64,000 nucleotides of DNA from Apteryx mantelli (taxonomy: Eukaryota; Chordata; Aves; Apterygiformes; Apterygidae): the NCBI RefSeq assembly GCF_036417845.1, contig NC_089978.1:142036288-142100287 (forward strand), in the 5' to 3' direction. Every line of letters begins with the position of its first letter. The first letter of the stretch is position 1. Shown here one piece after another: positions 1 through 12,567 of this stretch. The notes under the pieces were generated by a model. It saw only the letters and a program-made list of their open reading frames with translations, was not told the DNA's origin and did no database searches. Made by a program: the position numbers and the translations under genes.

Positions 1-369
1 CAGGATGAAAGGGAAGAACAAGGCAACGGATGAAGAAGGAAAAAGCAGTCAAGAGGAGAGGAGGACCAAGACCTCAGTTCAGGAGGGGGGCTCACCAGGA
101 ATTTAAGGGAGACAGAGAGAGAGAAAGAAAGAAAGAGTAAGTGAAGGAGCAGTAGGATAAGTAACCCTGGCAGGAGGGGAATTCAAGCTCCCTGCTGGTT
201 GTCCAGGAGGGAATGGCCCTCAGCCAAGAGGACTTCACTGCATTGAAGGACTATGGCACAGCGACCTTTGTGAGTACAAGGAGGGAAGGCTTCGCCTATT
301 CAGGGAGGATAATTTTATATGCTGTGGCCTGAACTAAGTGCAGATTTCAGTGGTCACAGCTACTGTGTG
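1..369. other. Gene-free, purine-rich flank
   Basis: No coding potential or known repeat is recognised. Positions 1-180 are strongly purine-rich on the plus strand, with GAAA/GAGA runs around 110-140. A second purine-rich stretch of the same kind lies at about 885-960. Short open frames here are biased-composition artefacts. Confidence 0.6.
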
Positions 370-600
370 AGAGATAAAGACATATTTCACTCTCAGATAG
401 CATCTTACAAGTGGTAATTAAATTTTTACAACACCCATGTGAGGTAAGTGAATAATTATCACTCCTATTTTAAAGCTATGAAAAGCAAGAGGATAAGCGG
501 TTTGGCGAAGGCCACGCAGTGAGTCAGTGGCAGCACCTCCACGAGCAGTTGGGAGTTCCTGGTACGGAGACTGGTCTGCAAAGCGCCCGGTGTTGCAGCC
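370..600 (-). repeat. MIR-like SINE remnant
   Basis: The stretch reads as the reverse complement of a MIR-core SINE. It has an 'acccatgtgaggtaagtg' segment, then a decayed 'cattttacagatgaggaaactgagg' equivalent near 465-500, then a 'ggccacgcagtgagtcagtggc' segment at 510-535. Divergence is high, as expected of an ancient amniote SINE. The call rests on remembered family features, not on an alignment. Confidence 0.5.
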
Positions 601-879
601 TCCCTGCTGGGAGATGAAAGCAAGCTGATTTCCCAAGCACTTTGATGAGAGAGGGAAGGTTAGAAATAGCCTGCGGCTGTTTCTAGAGAAAGTGTCGGGA
701 CTGAGGGAGAATTTCGAAGGAGGGGAGTGGAGAAGTGCCAGATTCAGGGAAGGAATGGTGCTAAAGTAACTATTGATATGAATGGTTATGAAGGGAAAAG
801 AATTGACAAACCAGAACCAAATGATAGCGAAGAAAAATAGGACGATAGAGAAGGTGAATTTCTCAGAGGGTTTTATGGT

Positions 880-962
880 GTTAGAGAGGCCTAGGGGAGA
901 GGAGAGGAGGGAACAAGAAAGGAAAGAGAGAAGAAAAAGAGATGGAAAAGGAGAAAAATTCC
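880..962. repeat. Purine-rich low-complexity tract
   Basis: An almost pure A/G stretch on the plus strand, with a GAGGAG, AAAGAGAG and AAAAGAGAT texture. The open frame across it encodes only Arg/Lys/Glu-rich sequence and is not considered a gene. Confidence 0.7.
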
Positions 963-1034
963 AGTGAGTGCATACAGCAGCATTTAAAAGCTATTGCATT
1001 AGAAGGTGGACACAAAACTGCTACTGAGCGCGGA

Positions 1035-1225
1035 GCCTTACAGTGCCTGGCCAATTATAATTACACTATTGTCTCTTGCACAGCAGCTGTAGATCTCGAA
1101 GTACTCTGCAGAGTGAGGTAGGTGTCATTACCTTCATTTCACTTACGGGAGAACCGAGGCTCAGAGCAGTGAAACAACTTGCCTATGGTCACGCAGCAGG
1201 CCAGCAAATTACTCCAGTGTAAACT
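1035..1225 (-). repeat. MIR-like SINE remnant
   Basis: Contains the diagnostic order of the MIR core in reverse: a 'gaggtaggtgtcattacc' segment, then 'gagaaccgaggctcagagca', then 'cttgcctatggtcacgcagc'. These correspond to the usual 'gaaactgaggcacagag' and 'cttgcccaaggtcacacagc' of MIR elements. Moderately diverged. Confidence 0.6.
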
Positions 1226-1494
1226 ATTATAATAAATGCAACTTGAAATAGGAGTAGGACAGACAGGGACACACAGCACTCCGTGGCATAGGAGAAAACA
1301 AGAGAAAAGAAGGCTAATGTCAGCAGCCCGGATCTATTTTTTATAGCTCCGTGGAATACATAATGCCAAATAAAATGACAGATGGAGGCTGTAAGATTTG
1401 GATCCTTTGTGCTTTAAACTACAAGCTGAAGAATACTAACAGGCAGATACATGAATATATGCACCTGCACACAAATACACATATGCACAACACT

Positions 1495-1685
1495 AGCCCT
1501 GACACTGGCTTTGGTTTGATACATGCCCTTGGACAAGTTGTTTAGCCACTCTGTTCCTCAGCCTTCCTCCCATCAGTGATATGATTCTTACCTACAAAAC
1601 AGGGACATGTCTGTACCCCAGGAGGCATTCACAAAGCTAAGGATACTTAGGTTGCCAAAGTGCTTTGAGACTCTTGGCTGGAAGA
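1495..1685 (+). repeat. MIR-like SINE remnant
   Basis: Forward-orientation MIR core. A 'cccttggacaagttgtttag' segment is followed by 'ctctgttcctcagccttcct', a 'gattcttacctacaaaacag' region and 'caaagtgctttgagactc' near 1657-1675. This order matches the tRNA-derived SINE core and its 3' part. Confidence 0.6.
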
Positions 1686-2655
1686 TGCAAATGGCCACAG
1701 CTTCTACTCTTCTGTCACCGTCCTCAAACCAGCTTGGGGTCATTTTGTGGACATTTTAGGACACAAACTATATGTTTGACAGTCCATGGCTGTCACACCA
1801 CAAGGAATGTCATCTGAAAAAGTAAAAGCCCAGAAAACAGCTGCCAATGTTGCTGGTGGATTGCTCTGTCTGAAGCAGCACAGCATTGTTAGGGCCTAAG
1901 AAAGTGAGACCCTTTTGGAAAAGTTCCCCTTCATTTCAATAATCACCCTTCATCCTCTCTTCTTCCTCCTTTTCCTCACAACATATGAAGAAACAGCAGC
2001 TATTTTTCCTTAGTTTGATGAGGGCAGAGAAGCATCCTCCAGTATAGAGGATGGAAACCAATTTAACACATCAGCTGAATGAATCAGGAAAGAGCAGGAT
2101 AAAAGAGGAGGCCTATTTTTGGTAGCACTCTCTTGGTATTAAAGTTCCCACCATTTATTTCAAGTTCATCACCTTGTCTTCTTTCTCAGCTACATAGGAG
2201 GATCATAGGCTCCCTCACCCAACCTCTCCCTCCTCCCTGTGCAAAGGGCCAGGGCACTTCAGCTGTGCGGTGCTACCACCCTCTGGCCACATTCAATACC
2301 ACAGTCCTCAGTCTGCAGGAGTGTTCTGAACTCAAACTTCTGCCTCCTACAACTTCTCAATAAGATAAATGCTGCCTTTCAGTGCACCCAGTAAGAGAGA
2401 CAGTGATTTACACCTTCTGATGCAGCTATCCATAACACCTATTTTGGCTACTTGCTTTTGCAAAGGGATTTAATCAGGGTGAAGGACACAAAAGGTGAAT
2501 GCTTCTAAATATGGTGGACCTCCTCTGGTACAGCACATGTGGCCAGTGGCCTCTTCTCCTCATGCTTCCTTGTAATGAGTCACTGTCCACACTAGAATAG
2601 TGGCTGGGTCCTACACTGAGGACATCTTCTGTGGGGTGAGATATTCTTGGCTCAT
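1686..2655. other. Gene-free, nothing recognised
   Basis: Ordinary single-copy-looking sequence. The open frame at 2133-2363 has no recognisable domain, no splice context and no codon bias, and is regarded as chance. Confidence 0.5.
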
Positions 2656-2659
2656 TCTG

Positions 2660-2830
2660 AGATTAACTTTTTAGACTGGCACTTCCCATGGTACCTTGAG
2701 CAAGACACTTCATCCTTCAGCACCTCAGCTCTCCAGCTGTAAAACGATGATCAGATACCTTAGGTCTTGCACATGGAAGTTGCCAGGATGAATTCATTAA
2801 TGGTTTTGAGGCCTTTAGATAACATGAGTG
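2660..2830 (+). repeat. MIR-like SINE remnant
   Basis: A 'taccttgagcaagacacttc' segment is followed by 'cagcacctcagctctccagc' and 'tgtaaaacgatgatcagata', the order of a forward MIR core ('ccttgggcaagt...cctcagtttcc...tgtaaaatgggga'). The 3' portion fades out near 2830. Confidence 0.5.
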
Positions 2831-4445
2831 TGAGGTCATAAAAATGCCTGACAAGTAGCAGTCCATCCAGGTCATTCTGTATAGACACTATCAATATTGA
2901 GACTACTATGGAGATACTTGTTAGTGGGGTGAGCTTGTGCCAGTCAAAGGTGTACTGAGACCACTGACTCATTTCCCAAAGAGCAGTAAGAAGTTATGGG
3001 ATGGGAAGGCCTGGAGGAGTGGAAAGGACTTGTGACCAAAGCCCAGAGTACTTGGAATATAAGAGCTGTTTTGCATACTGCTGCTATGTCAGAAAACCAA
3101 GCTTATTTTGCTGAAAAATTCTCAACCTTTCAGATTTTATGCAAGAAAGTATGCAACGAAAACAGACATGTCCCCAAGAAAAAGAAAAGAAAACAAAACA
3201 AAAACCGGCTCAGAAGCAAAAAGGTGGCCTAAAAATTCAAAGGCACATTCCAACACAACACTTCTTGTGGCAAGCAAATCATGGAGGGAAGGGGAGGGGT
3301 GTTCAACCTTTATAAGATGAGGAAGTGTGAGCAACACAAGTGGCAAAGTGCTTTCCTGCAGGATTTTACCAGTTTTGCAGCTCTCTGGGAGCGATGGAGG
3401 ATCGCTGTGGCCGTGTCTTGTTTGAATGAATAGGAAAGCATCCACTGCTCTTTATCATTTCCTTGTTAACAGCCTCTCCTTACAGGTGACAGGTAAGCAC
3501 ACAGAAGTGCTGTGGGTAAGGCTACAAGGAGGGTTTGGATTATGTAGTGTCCACTGGGACTTCACCCAAACTCTTCACCTGCTCTTCAGGGTCTTTTTAA
3601 AGAAACTATTAGGTTTGTGGAGAAGCATAGAAGTGGGAGCTGAGTGGCAGCATGCTAACATGTTTCTGTGACCCTGTAAAGAACCTGAATCAATATGATG
3701 TGAGAAATGGCCATCTCAGACAAGTGAGAATCTATCCACCCCAACAAGTCATTTAAGCTTATATGTACATTTTCTATTGGCAGGGCAATTCATGCTGGAA
3801 GTGTTTTTTTTTTTTTTTTTTTTCCTTGATGCAATGATAGTATGGTACAACCTTTCCTCTGGACAGAAATGTTCCAATGCAAGTACATCCATAGTGTATG
3901 TGGATGGAGTCTATTTTTCACCTGAGAATGACTATATTGGCATCAGTGTTTCTATACAGGTATTTGCAAATAGGTATTTGGAAAGAAGGTCCCAACAGTC
4001 CCAACTGTCCCAACAGCAGCGTAATTAAAGTCCTACAAATTTTATGTGTAGACAACCCCTGAGTGCCAGCAGTGCTATTTCATTTCTTGCGTCCAAAGTG
4101 GGTGGAATGTTTAGAGCTCCGTTACCTCTTAGGGACATTATTTTTTCAGCCCCTGAGATACACATGGGAAAGGGGACTATTCGACGTTTTCCATCCTAAA
4201 TTCCCCATCAGAAATGGGTCTAATCCAAACACCTGAAAAAAAGGATCAAATATGGGATTAGCACCATAAGCTTTCACTGATCAAGATTCTCTTAGTATGG
4301 AGATTCTTGTAGACCATGTATATGTAGACATCCATACAGTCTTCTATGCAGGGGAAAAGTCGCAGAAAGCAAAAGTTCCCAAGCATCCAATTTCCATGTG
4401 GTCACATTCAGACACTACATGTGCTGGTGGTATGGAACTAATCTT
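2831..4445. other. Gene-free, nothing recognised apart from a poly-T run
   Basis: No gene or dispersed repeat is recognised. A 20-base T homopolymer lies at 3804-3823. The overlapping short frames around 2996-3445 occur in both strands of the same A-rich stretch, which argues against coding. Confidence 0.5.
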
Positions 4446-4449
4446 CCTC

Positions 4450-5170
4450 AAGAGGAATACAAAAGTGTAAGAACAGCTATACTGGCTCAGACCAAGAATA
4501 CAGCTGGTCCAGCAACTTATTTCCAGCAGTGGCCATGAGCAGAAACCTAGAGAGGAGTAATAACAGACAAAGCATATATGATGCTTCCCCCAAGCTGTCT
4601 CCCAACCTCTGACTATTTTTAGCTCAGAGCACTTTCTGAGGCTCATGTCATTTGTCTGGTCAGTAACCCTCACTAGAATTTTCTTCCAGGTGTTTCTCTA
4701 ACTGCTTCTTGAGCTCCTGTAAACCTTTTGCATCCACAACATGCTTTGGCTGGAAGTGCCACAGGTTTACTCTCCCCCACATGAACAATTACCTCCATTT
4801 GTTTGTTCTGAACCTGGCTCCTAAAAGCTTCGTTTGATAGCTCCCAGTTCTTGTACTGGAATACATAGGGAAGAATCTGTCCCTATTCACTCTCTCCACG
4901 GCATTCATGATTAGTGTAGACCTCTGTCATATCCCACCCACTGCGGAAAGCAACCGTATCCAAAATGGAATGATAGTTTTATGCACAGTTGCTATTCACT
5001 GTACCAAGGCTTATCTCATACATAACAGTGTACATCTGAGTAGGTCCATAGCCTCCAACAGAGTACTGCAGGTGGATGTGGGTATACTGGAGATCAAGAC
5101 CAGGCTCACTTTTCACAGATGTAAATCACTCCACAAGGAGCACAGGAGTAGAGACTCAGGCCATCCATGA
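4450..5170 (-). mobile_element. Old CR1/L3-type LINE 3' remnant
   Basis: From 'acagctatactggctcagac' through 'cagcagtggccatgagcaga', 'ttgcatccacaacatgcttt' and 'ctccacggcattcatgatta', the order matches the reverse complement of the ancient CR1/L3-class LINE 3' region widespread in turtles, crocodilians and birds. Divergence is high and the boundaries are approximate. A second small piece of apparently the same family is at about 48090-48200 inside the gene. Confidence 0.5.
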
Positions 5171-7349
5171 CACATATGAGCATATATTATTTCTTTCTTT
5201 AAAACTCCATTTCTCTTTCCTCACCTTCTGGATCAGGGCCTTTGTACAGATGTGTAACTTTTGTATGCTAGGATGACATTAAAAAATGACTGGAGTTAAG
5301 TTCATGAGCCATAAATGAATCACTACCCATGTCTGAGTGGTAAACAGGCCACGAATTTTGCCCCTCTTGGAAAAAGAGAAAAGTCCAGTAGCATCTCTTT
5401 AGTTCTCAAAAGCAAAATATGCCTTATTTTACTCTCATCCACCCTCCTCTCCATAACCAGGTGCTCATTTATTTAAAGAACAAAAAAAATAGAAAATACT
5501 GTGCCCACCATTTTGCTATGGAAATGTGCCTCACAAAATTAAAAACAAACAACTTTCAAACCTGCAGCCCTTGACACATCAGAACTCGTCGTTCCCTTTT
5601 TCACCTCCACCCACAAGAAAGATGCTGGCTACCTGCCCAGATGAAAAGGAAGCCATGGCAAACCAAGGCATCTAGCATCATGCCTTTAAATGGACAAAAC
5701 TAGGTTGTCACCAGATATGGAAAGGAATAAATTTCAAAGATGAAAGAACTTTCTACGGAGACCGTGCTTTACCTTTGGGTTCCTTTCTGGGAACCAACAG
5801 CAAGTGTTGGTGATGATTTGGTGATGATGCGTGTGGCAAGTAAAGCTATTGACTCTTTAGGCCGTGGTTTAACTTTGGGGGCACTGCAGCTTAAATCATT
5901 GTATAATGTTCATCATATGTTGCCCTAAATAAAAAAAATCCACAACTTAATTATCCAGTAAAGAAGACACAGTTCATCAGTAAAACTTCTGATATAAGAG
6001 ATTTGCCAGGGTGCTGCTTATTATCTCAGACATTGTGGATTTCTTTTGAGATAGCTGTTATACTTAATTTGTTATATTTGATGGAAATCACAAGACCCAT
6101 TTTTAGCCAAGATAAGGGCTTGGATTCTCTTGATATATGACTCAAAATCTCTCATGAACTGAATGGTAAAAACATGTAAAAGGCTGAATGACACTTCCCT
6201 GTACTTCACAGATGGATGTCTCTTCCATCATAACCCGCCCAGATACCAGCAATAAAGAGGGCATGTCCTAGATCTCCTTCTTTGATACACCTTCCCACAG
6301 CCAAATCTCCCAAGACATAGAGAATTCTTTCTCAAACTTCCCCACAAGCCGGAGAGCTTCAAAATATCTTTGCAATAGAAGTAGCAATTTTTTTCCAGTA
6401 GCTTGTGTGCAGTACTGGAGCTTTCCACAATACCTTTGTCTCCGAAGATCTGCCCAGCAGCCAGCACATCTGACCAACATAGCACAGGAGAAAGGGTGGG
6501 GAAAATTGGTAGCTACTACAGTTTAAAGATACCAAATCTGTAATGAGGAAAGTGATGAAGTTCACAAGTCCAGGCTTCCTACCTGAAAATATTTGCTTCC
6601 AGCTGGTTCTATTTAAAATGCCTTGTTTGATGCCAAGCACCACATTACTATACAAAAAAGAAGCTGATTGAAAGGTTGCTTAGTAGTTTATGTGAACCAG
6701 AACTCAAATCATCTAAAGCTCCAGAGGTCAACACCGTGAGTGTTTGATAAGAGACAAGACTTTCTATCATTTGTTTACAAAAAATTATTTTTGTGGATAT
6801 GTGTGAGCTCAGGTGGGAGAAAAAAAGTTGCACTTCAATTGCAAATAAAAGGTAGAGGCTGACTTTTATGACATTTTCACCTCTTATCGCCCATCAAAAA
6901 AATAAAGGGAAAAAAGTGAGTGGGAAAAGCCCCAAAACTAAGAATACTTGTCTGATTAGAATGAAATTTATTGATTTAATTTAACTAAAATGTCAAGTGA
7001 TCTAAATTGGTTGTGAAATTTCTTTTTGTATTTTGCAAAAAGGAAGAATATCAAAATAAAATTAGGCTGCTCTTTTATGAAATAACACTTGAACTTCTTC
7101 CAAAGACTAGAAGGCTGGCACCACAACGAACAGAGTCCTGTTGTATTCCTAGGGAGAAATACCATTTAACTATACATACAGATTGCTGCAACATGTGGAT
7201 CTCTATGTTTGTTCAGCTTGCTTCATAATTTGGCATTTTTTAATCCAGATTGTTTATAAATCTTCAGTTTATAAATGGTTCAGTAACTGTGAATAGAAAG
7301 GCAGCTGTCTCAAGCTGTTTTTAAAAGTAAGTTACATGGGTCCATGAAG
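5171..7349. other. Gene-free, nothing recognised
   Basis: AT-rich sequence with short unrelated open frames on both strands, for example 6228-6655 minus in three overlapping frames. No domain, repeat or splice structure could be supported. Confidence 0.5.
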
Positions 7350-9279
7350 ACTCTCTTAAGGGAAAGTGGAAAGGGGGACAGGCCACTTGGGAGGAATATA
7401 GGAATGTTGTCAGAGTATGCAGGGATGCAACGAGGAAGGCTAAGGCCCGTTTGGAATTAAATCTGGCTAGAGATGTCAAGGACAGCAAGAAGGGCTTCTT
7501 CAAATACATCAGTAGCAAGAGGAAGACTAGGGAAAATGTGGGCCCTTTGCTGAATGGGGTGGGTGCCCTGGTGACGAAGGATGCAGAGAAGGCAGAGTTA
7601 CTGAATGCCTTCTTTGCTTCAGTCTTTCCTGCTCAGGCCAGCCCTCAGGAACCCCAGACCCTGGAGGCAAGAGAGAAAGTCTGGAGAGAGGAAGACTTTC
7701 CCTTGGTGGAGGAGGAGTGGGTTAGAGATCATTTAAGCAAACTTGACACCCACAAATCCATGGGCCCTGATGGGATGCACCCACGAGTGCTGAGGGAGCT
7801 GGCGGACATTATTGCTAAGCCACTCTCCGTCATCTTTGAAAGGTCATGGAGAACAGGAGAGGTGCCCGAGGACTGGAAGAAAGCCAGTCTTCAAAAAGGG
7901 CAAGAAGGAGCACCCAGGGAACTACAGGCCAGTCAGCCTCACCTCCATCCCTGGAAAGGTGATGGAGCAGCTCATCCTGGAAGCCATCTCCACACATGTG
8001 GAGGACAAGAAGGTGATCAGGAGTAGTCAGCATGGCTTCACCAAGGGGAAATCATGCCTAACCAGTCTGATAGCCTTCTATGCTGGAATGACTGGCTGGG
8101 TAGATGAGGGGAGAGCAGTGGATGTTGTCTACCTAGACTTCAGCAAGGCTTTTGACACTGTCTCCCATAGCATCCTCATAGGTAAGCTCAGGAAGTATGG
8201 GTTAGATGAGTGGACAGTGAGGTGGATTGAGAACTGGCTGAATGGCAGAGCTCAGAGAGTTGTGATCAGTGGCACAGAGTCTAGTTGGAGGCCTGTAGCT
8301 AGCGGTGTCCCCCAGGGGTCAGTCCTGGGTCCAGTCTTGTTCAACTTCTTCATCAATGACCTGGATGAAGGCACAGAGTGCACCCTCGGCAAGTTTGCTG
8401 ACGATACAAAACTGGGAGGAGTGGCTGATACACCAGAGGGCTGTGCTGCCATTCAAAGAGACTTGGACAGGCTGGAGAGGTGGGCAGAGAGGAACCTCCT
8501 GAAGTTCAACAAAGGGAAGTGCAGGGTCCTGCACCTGGGGAGGAATAACCCCAGTCACCAGTACAGGTTGGGGGTTGACCTGCTGGAAAGCAGCTCTGCG
8601 GAGAAGGACCTGGGAGTGCTGGTGGACACCAAGTTAAGCATGAGGCAGCAATGTGCCCTTGTGGCCAAGAAGGCCAATGGTATCCTGGGGTGCATCAGGA
8701 AGAGTGTTGCCAGCAGGTCGAGGGAGGTGATTCTCCCCCTCTACTCAGCCCTAGTGAGGCCACATCTGGAGTACTGCATCCAGTTCTGGGCTCCCCAGTA
8801 CAAGAGGGATGTGGCACTACTGGAGCAAGTCCAGCGAAGGGCCACAAAGATGATTAGGGGACTGGAGCATCTCTCTTATGAGGAAAGGCTGAGAGAGCTT
8901 GGCCTGTTTAGCTTGGAGAAGAGAAGGCTGAGAGGAGATCTTATCAATGTGTACAAGTATCCGAAGGGAGGGTGTCGAGAGGATGGGACCAGACTCTTTT
9001 CAGTGGTGCCGAGCGACAGGACGCGAGGCAATGGGCACAAACTGAAACACAGACGCTTCCATCTTAACATGAGGAAAAACTTTTTCACTGTGAGGGTGAC
9101 AGAGCACTGGAACAGGTTTCCCAGAGAGGTTGTGGAGTCTCCTTCTCTGGAGATATTCAAAACGCGCCTGGATGCAATCCTGTGCAATGTGCTCTAGCTG
9201 ATGCTGCTTGAGCAGGGGGGTTGGACTAGATGATCTCCAGAGGTCCCTTCCAACCTCAGTGATTCTGTGATTCTGTGAA
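7350..9279 (+). mobile_element. CR1 LINE, 5'-truncated, relatively young
   Basis: A CR1 (chicken repeat 1) non-LTR retrotransposon of about 1.9 kb. It begins in the middle of ORF2, between the endonuclease and reverse-transcriptase domains, and runs through the whole RT and its C-terminal region. It ends in the CR1 3' UTR 'gatgatctccagaggtccct' and two copies of the ATTCTGTG octamer at 9261-9277, which is the avian-type terminal microsatellite. The 5' boundary is fuzzy (7340-7370) and no target-site duplication was recognised, as usual for CR1. CR1 copies by target-primed reverse transcription, which explains the 5' truncation. Confidence 0.93.
7451..9197 (+). pseudogene. CR1 ORF2 reverse-transcriptase remnant, one frameshift
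   Basis: Two long overlapping open frames together cover the RT part of CR1 ORF2. The first (from 7451) carries the pre-RT segment (KAELLNAFFASVF, DTHKSMGPDGMHPRVL). A single frame change near 7885-7900, at a short A run, passes the reading to the second frame (7812-9197). That frame contains [13 protein letters not shown] near 8130-8165, [10 protein letters not shown] near 8305-8335 and the catalytic FADD box at 8394-8405, then the CR1 C-terminal part ending in a stop at 9195-9197. The endonuclease domain is missing. The frame is otherwise open for about 1.3 kb, so the copy is young compared with the other two CR1s here, but it is not an active gene. Confidence 0.88.
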
Positions 9280-11883
9280 GGGGCACAAGAGGGAATTTCT
9301 CTGTGCACTAGGACTAATATGAATTAAATTTGTCTTTGGCAACCAGAGATAATTTATGAAGGAAAATGCTATAATCTTATGTAATTTTCTGGAGAAGGAA
9401 AATTGAAACAGCTGATCTAGTCAGGACATTTTAATCTGTTTTGCATATGAGTGAGTCTGATTCAAAGGACCTTCTTTAATAAATTTAATATTATTAATCA
9501 GTCATTTGAATCATGGCCCTTGTCTGCCTACATGGTATAGTACTCTCCCTCCTCCTTCCCCCATGGATGTTATATTGGTATTTCTGAGGCAAAGGCAAGG
9601 GGACAAACAGGAATAAATGCACAGGCAAGAGTCCCCACCAGTGATGCCCACCAATAACAGCATCTTCTGATATCTTGAGTGTCTGGTCATCCACAGCTGG
9701 ACTCATGCAGCTGGCCACACACCAGGCAGGAGCCAAGTCCCTCTGTCATGGGGCATTTTGCAGGACAGAGCAGCCAACAGGGGTGTCTCTCTCTCCTGCC
9801 CCCATCTGTGCTCACAGGCACAGCATCAGGGCTTCTGGGAAAGCAGGAAAGCAGCAGCCCTGGGACCCCAAATGCTGCAGCAGGGGTTGATAAGACAGGG
9901 CATGATTTTCACACTCACCTTGGCAGGTCTGTATGCTTGAAGAAGGACGGAGCCTCAGCTTGGCTGATGTTGCTGTCCCCACACTAACTTTGGTATTTAC
10001 GGAGGCTCTGACTGGGTTGCAACATCACGGGATGTACACAAACCCTGATGCTGCAGATAAGATAAGCGAGAGATAGATCAGGCATGTGCATGCTTCATGT
10101 GCCAGCAGCGCTTGTGCTGAAACATGTCCGCCTGTGGGAGGACCTCGTTGGCCTCTTGGCACCACAGGAAAAGTGCACATCTTTGATCTGAACTCAAGGA
10201 GCTGAAGCGGTTTGAGATGCCTGTGCAGAGTGGGCGCTGATGCAGCATGGTAAGGGTAGACAGAGCCATGTGTCTGAGACTACAGAAAAAAATTATTCTC
10301 CAGATGCAGCAAGCCACAGTGGGTGCAGTGCCCAATTGGGCAATGCCCAATTCTCCCCCAAATGGCACCAGATGATTAAAAAAAAAGAAGAGAACTACTC
10401 CTCAGTCCTTTCAAATAGGGGTATGGTTCTAAATCAAAGCTGCCACTTTGCCCACTGCTGATCATAAACTTGTTCGCTGGGTCTAGGTGCATTGGTCAGC
10501 ACCGGAGTGCCAAACCATATGGCTGAAAACTGTCCTGGCATCATTAGCAGTGTGCTACTACAGTGCCATCGTTACCTCCAGGGTCTCAGAGAGCACAAAA
10601 CCTTGGGTTTTAGTGCCTTGCCGGGTGAATCTGGGCTTGTCAATTTTCCTCTCTGCCACAGCTTTCTCACAAAATGTAAATGAGAATAATGGTAAAGCAT
10701 CTGAGCATGTACAGCGGAAAAAGACGGTATAGGAGCTAGGTATTACCATTACCTAGCAGAAAGGTATATTTGGTCACTTAATTTTCCACCCCTGGAGGCA
10801 TAAATTTAGAATCTGTATAAGCTATAACACAATTAGGTCATGTTTGAAAGGTGACTGTGTTTATTTGGATCTGACAAGTGTTAATGATGCCTTTCAATTG
10901 AAAAGAAATCCTGAAGAGAAATTGCTTGTTAAGCAAGTCTAGCAGCATTAACATTTTCTAACAACATTACTTTCTGGAGCCTGGTGTGGCAACATATAAA
11001 GTGTCTTGTTACCTCATTTAGGAAAAGACCCTTGTGAATGTCTCTGACAAGCTTTTAAGGTCCAAGTTTATCATATAATGTGCTTCAATCTGTATTTCCT
11101 ACATATGGTTCAGAATGAGATTAGTGGAGTGTAAATCTTTATGCAATTTAAGTAAACAGTCTCCTGAGTGTCTGGCATTAGAAATATATTGTTGTGTATT
11201 TCCCTGTGGGTGCTGATGTTGCATCCCATAATTGTAAAGAATTTATCTGTGTCATATTACAAGGCATTTGATTTAATTTTAAATGGGACAGTTTCATCTC
11301 TTCTTTGTTTTGACCATCATATAATTTGGTTAATTACAATTTGCTGGATATTTTTTTTCCATTTGCCACAAAAAAGCCCAAGTGTTTCTTTTGATGTTTT
11401 GAAAGTAGCTATATGGAGTGTCCATTGGCACTATGTGTGGAACTACTGACCTGTGGCACAGCTGTCACTGTCGTAATGTCAATTTTACCCCACTAATCCT
11501 GCGTTTGTAGATCTCAGTCCACATAATTTCACACACAGACACAATCTGAATGGCAAATTCCTGTATTAATGTTTTTATTTGTTTGCTCTGATGCCTAGAT
11601 GTTTCCTACCTTTCTTGATTTCATCAGCACTGGTTAGTTCTTAACATGGTGAAACATAATTCAAAGTGGAAAAAACCATACCAAATTCAAATGCCTTTTA
11701 CTTTCTCAAACTGGGTTTAATTCTGCTGTAAACGCCACTGACTTCATCAGCTTTGTCCTGATTATCTTGTCCACCTCAATGCTTTACACAAGATGTATAG
11801 ATTTCACTTAATTCCTGTACAAAGCCCCAGCATTTTGAGCTCAGTAAGACCACATTCTTGAGGAAAAAAGTACCCTTTCTCAG
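9280..11883. other. Gene-free, nothing recognised
   Basis: No gene, RNA or repeat family could be assigned. Overlapping open frames at 9675-9987 and 10078-10368 lie in slightly GC-richer sequence. They have no recognisable domain and sit on opposite strands of neighbouring sequence. Confidence 0.5.
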
Positions 11884-12567
11884 TGTGACGGTGTGCTCCT
11901 TTCCCCCCCACTGATGTACTCTCTCCCCCTCAACCTGACCTCCCTGTAAACAGCACGTATGTAGGGGCTAGTTGAGCATGCACCAACTAAGGCCCGTCTA
12001 GTATGCAAATATGACTATGAGTCAATCATCTCCCCCCCATAAATAGGGGGCAGCCCAGAGCCCATGGAGCTCTTCTGCATGGCAGCAGGCTGCACTGCAG
12101 AACCTCCCCTTGAGCAGGGACACCTCTCAAGGTTACTTCTCGAGGTTGAGAGATTCCTTACCCGCGACAGATCCTTGGTAAGTGATTAACAGCATGCTGA
12201 ACTTTTGCGAACTTCACGAAACTTTGCTGAGTTATATCTCTGACTAATTGCACACATAATCCCTTAGACATAAACCATTGACCAAGTCTGAGACTAGGAC
12301 TGGATCCAGCCGCACCTAGGCTCCTCTCCGAAGGAGTTTAGAAAGCAAGGGGGTCCAGTCTGAACCTCGTGACTCAACGGGAGGGTCTCTGTTGCACACG
12401 CATCTGACCCTGTCCTTCATGCAGTAAATAACTGAGTGAACCTTGCCAATCGAACCTCATTAAATCGTTCTTATTTACGATTGAACTTTGTTAAGTTGCT
12501 GTCTTACTGCAATAAACGTAGTGCTGCTTCCCTCTTACAAGTGAAATGCATCACTCCTTTCGCGACA
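11884..12567 (+). mobile_element. Probable solo LTR of an endogenous retrovirus
   Basis: About 650-680 bp with LTR architecture: a start in TGTGACGG at 11884 (or TGACGG at 11886), a TATA-like 'cccataaataggggg' at about 12036-12052, and an AATAAA signal at 12511-12516. It ends either in TTACA at 12539, giving a 4-bp AGTG duplication at 11882-11885 and 12540-12543, or in CGCGACA near 12567. No gag, pol or env sequence follows, so it is a solo LTR or an isolated end. Boundaries are uncertain because a 4-bp match is weak evidence. Confidence 0.55.
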
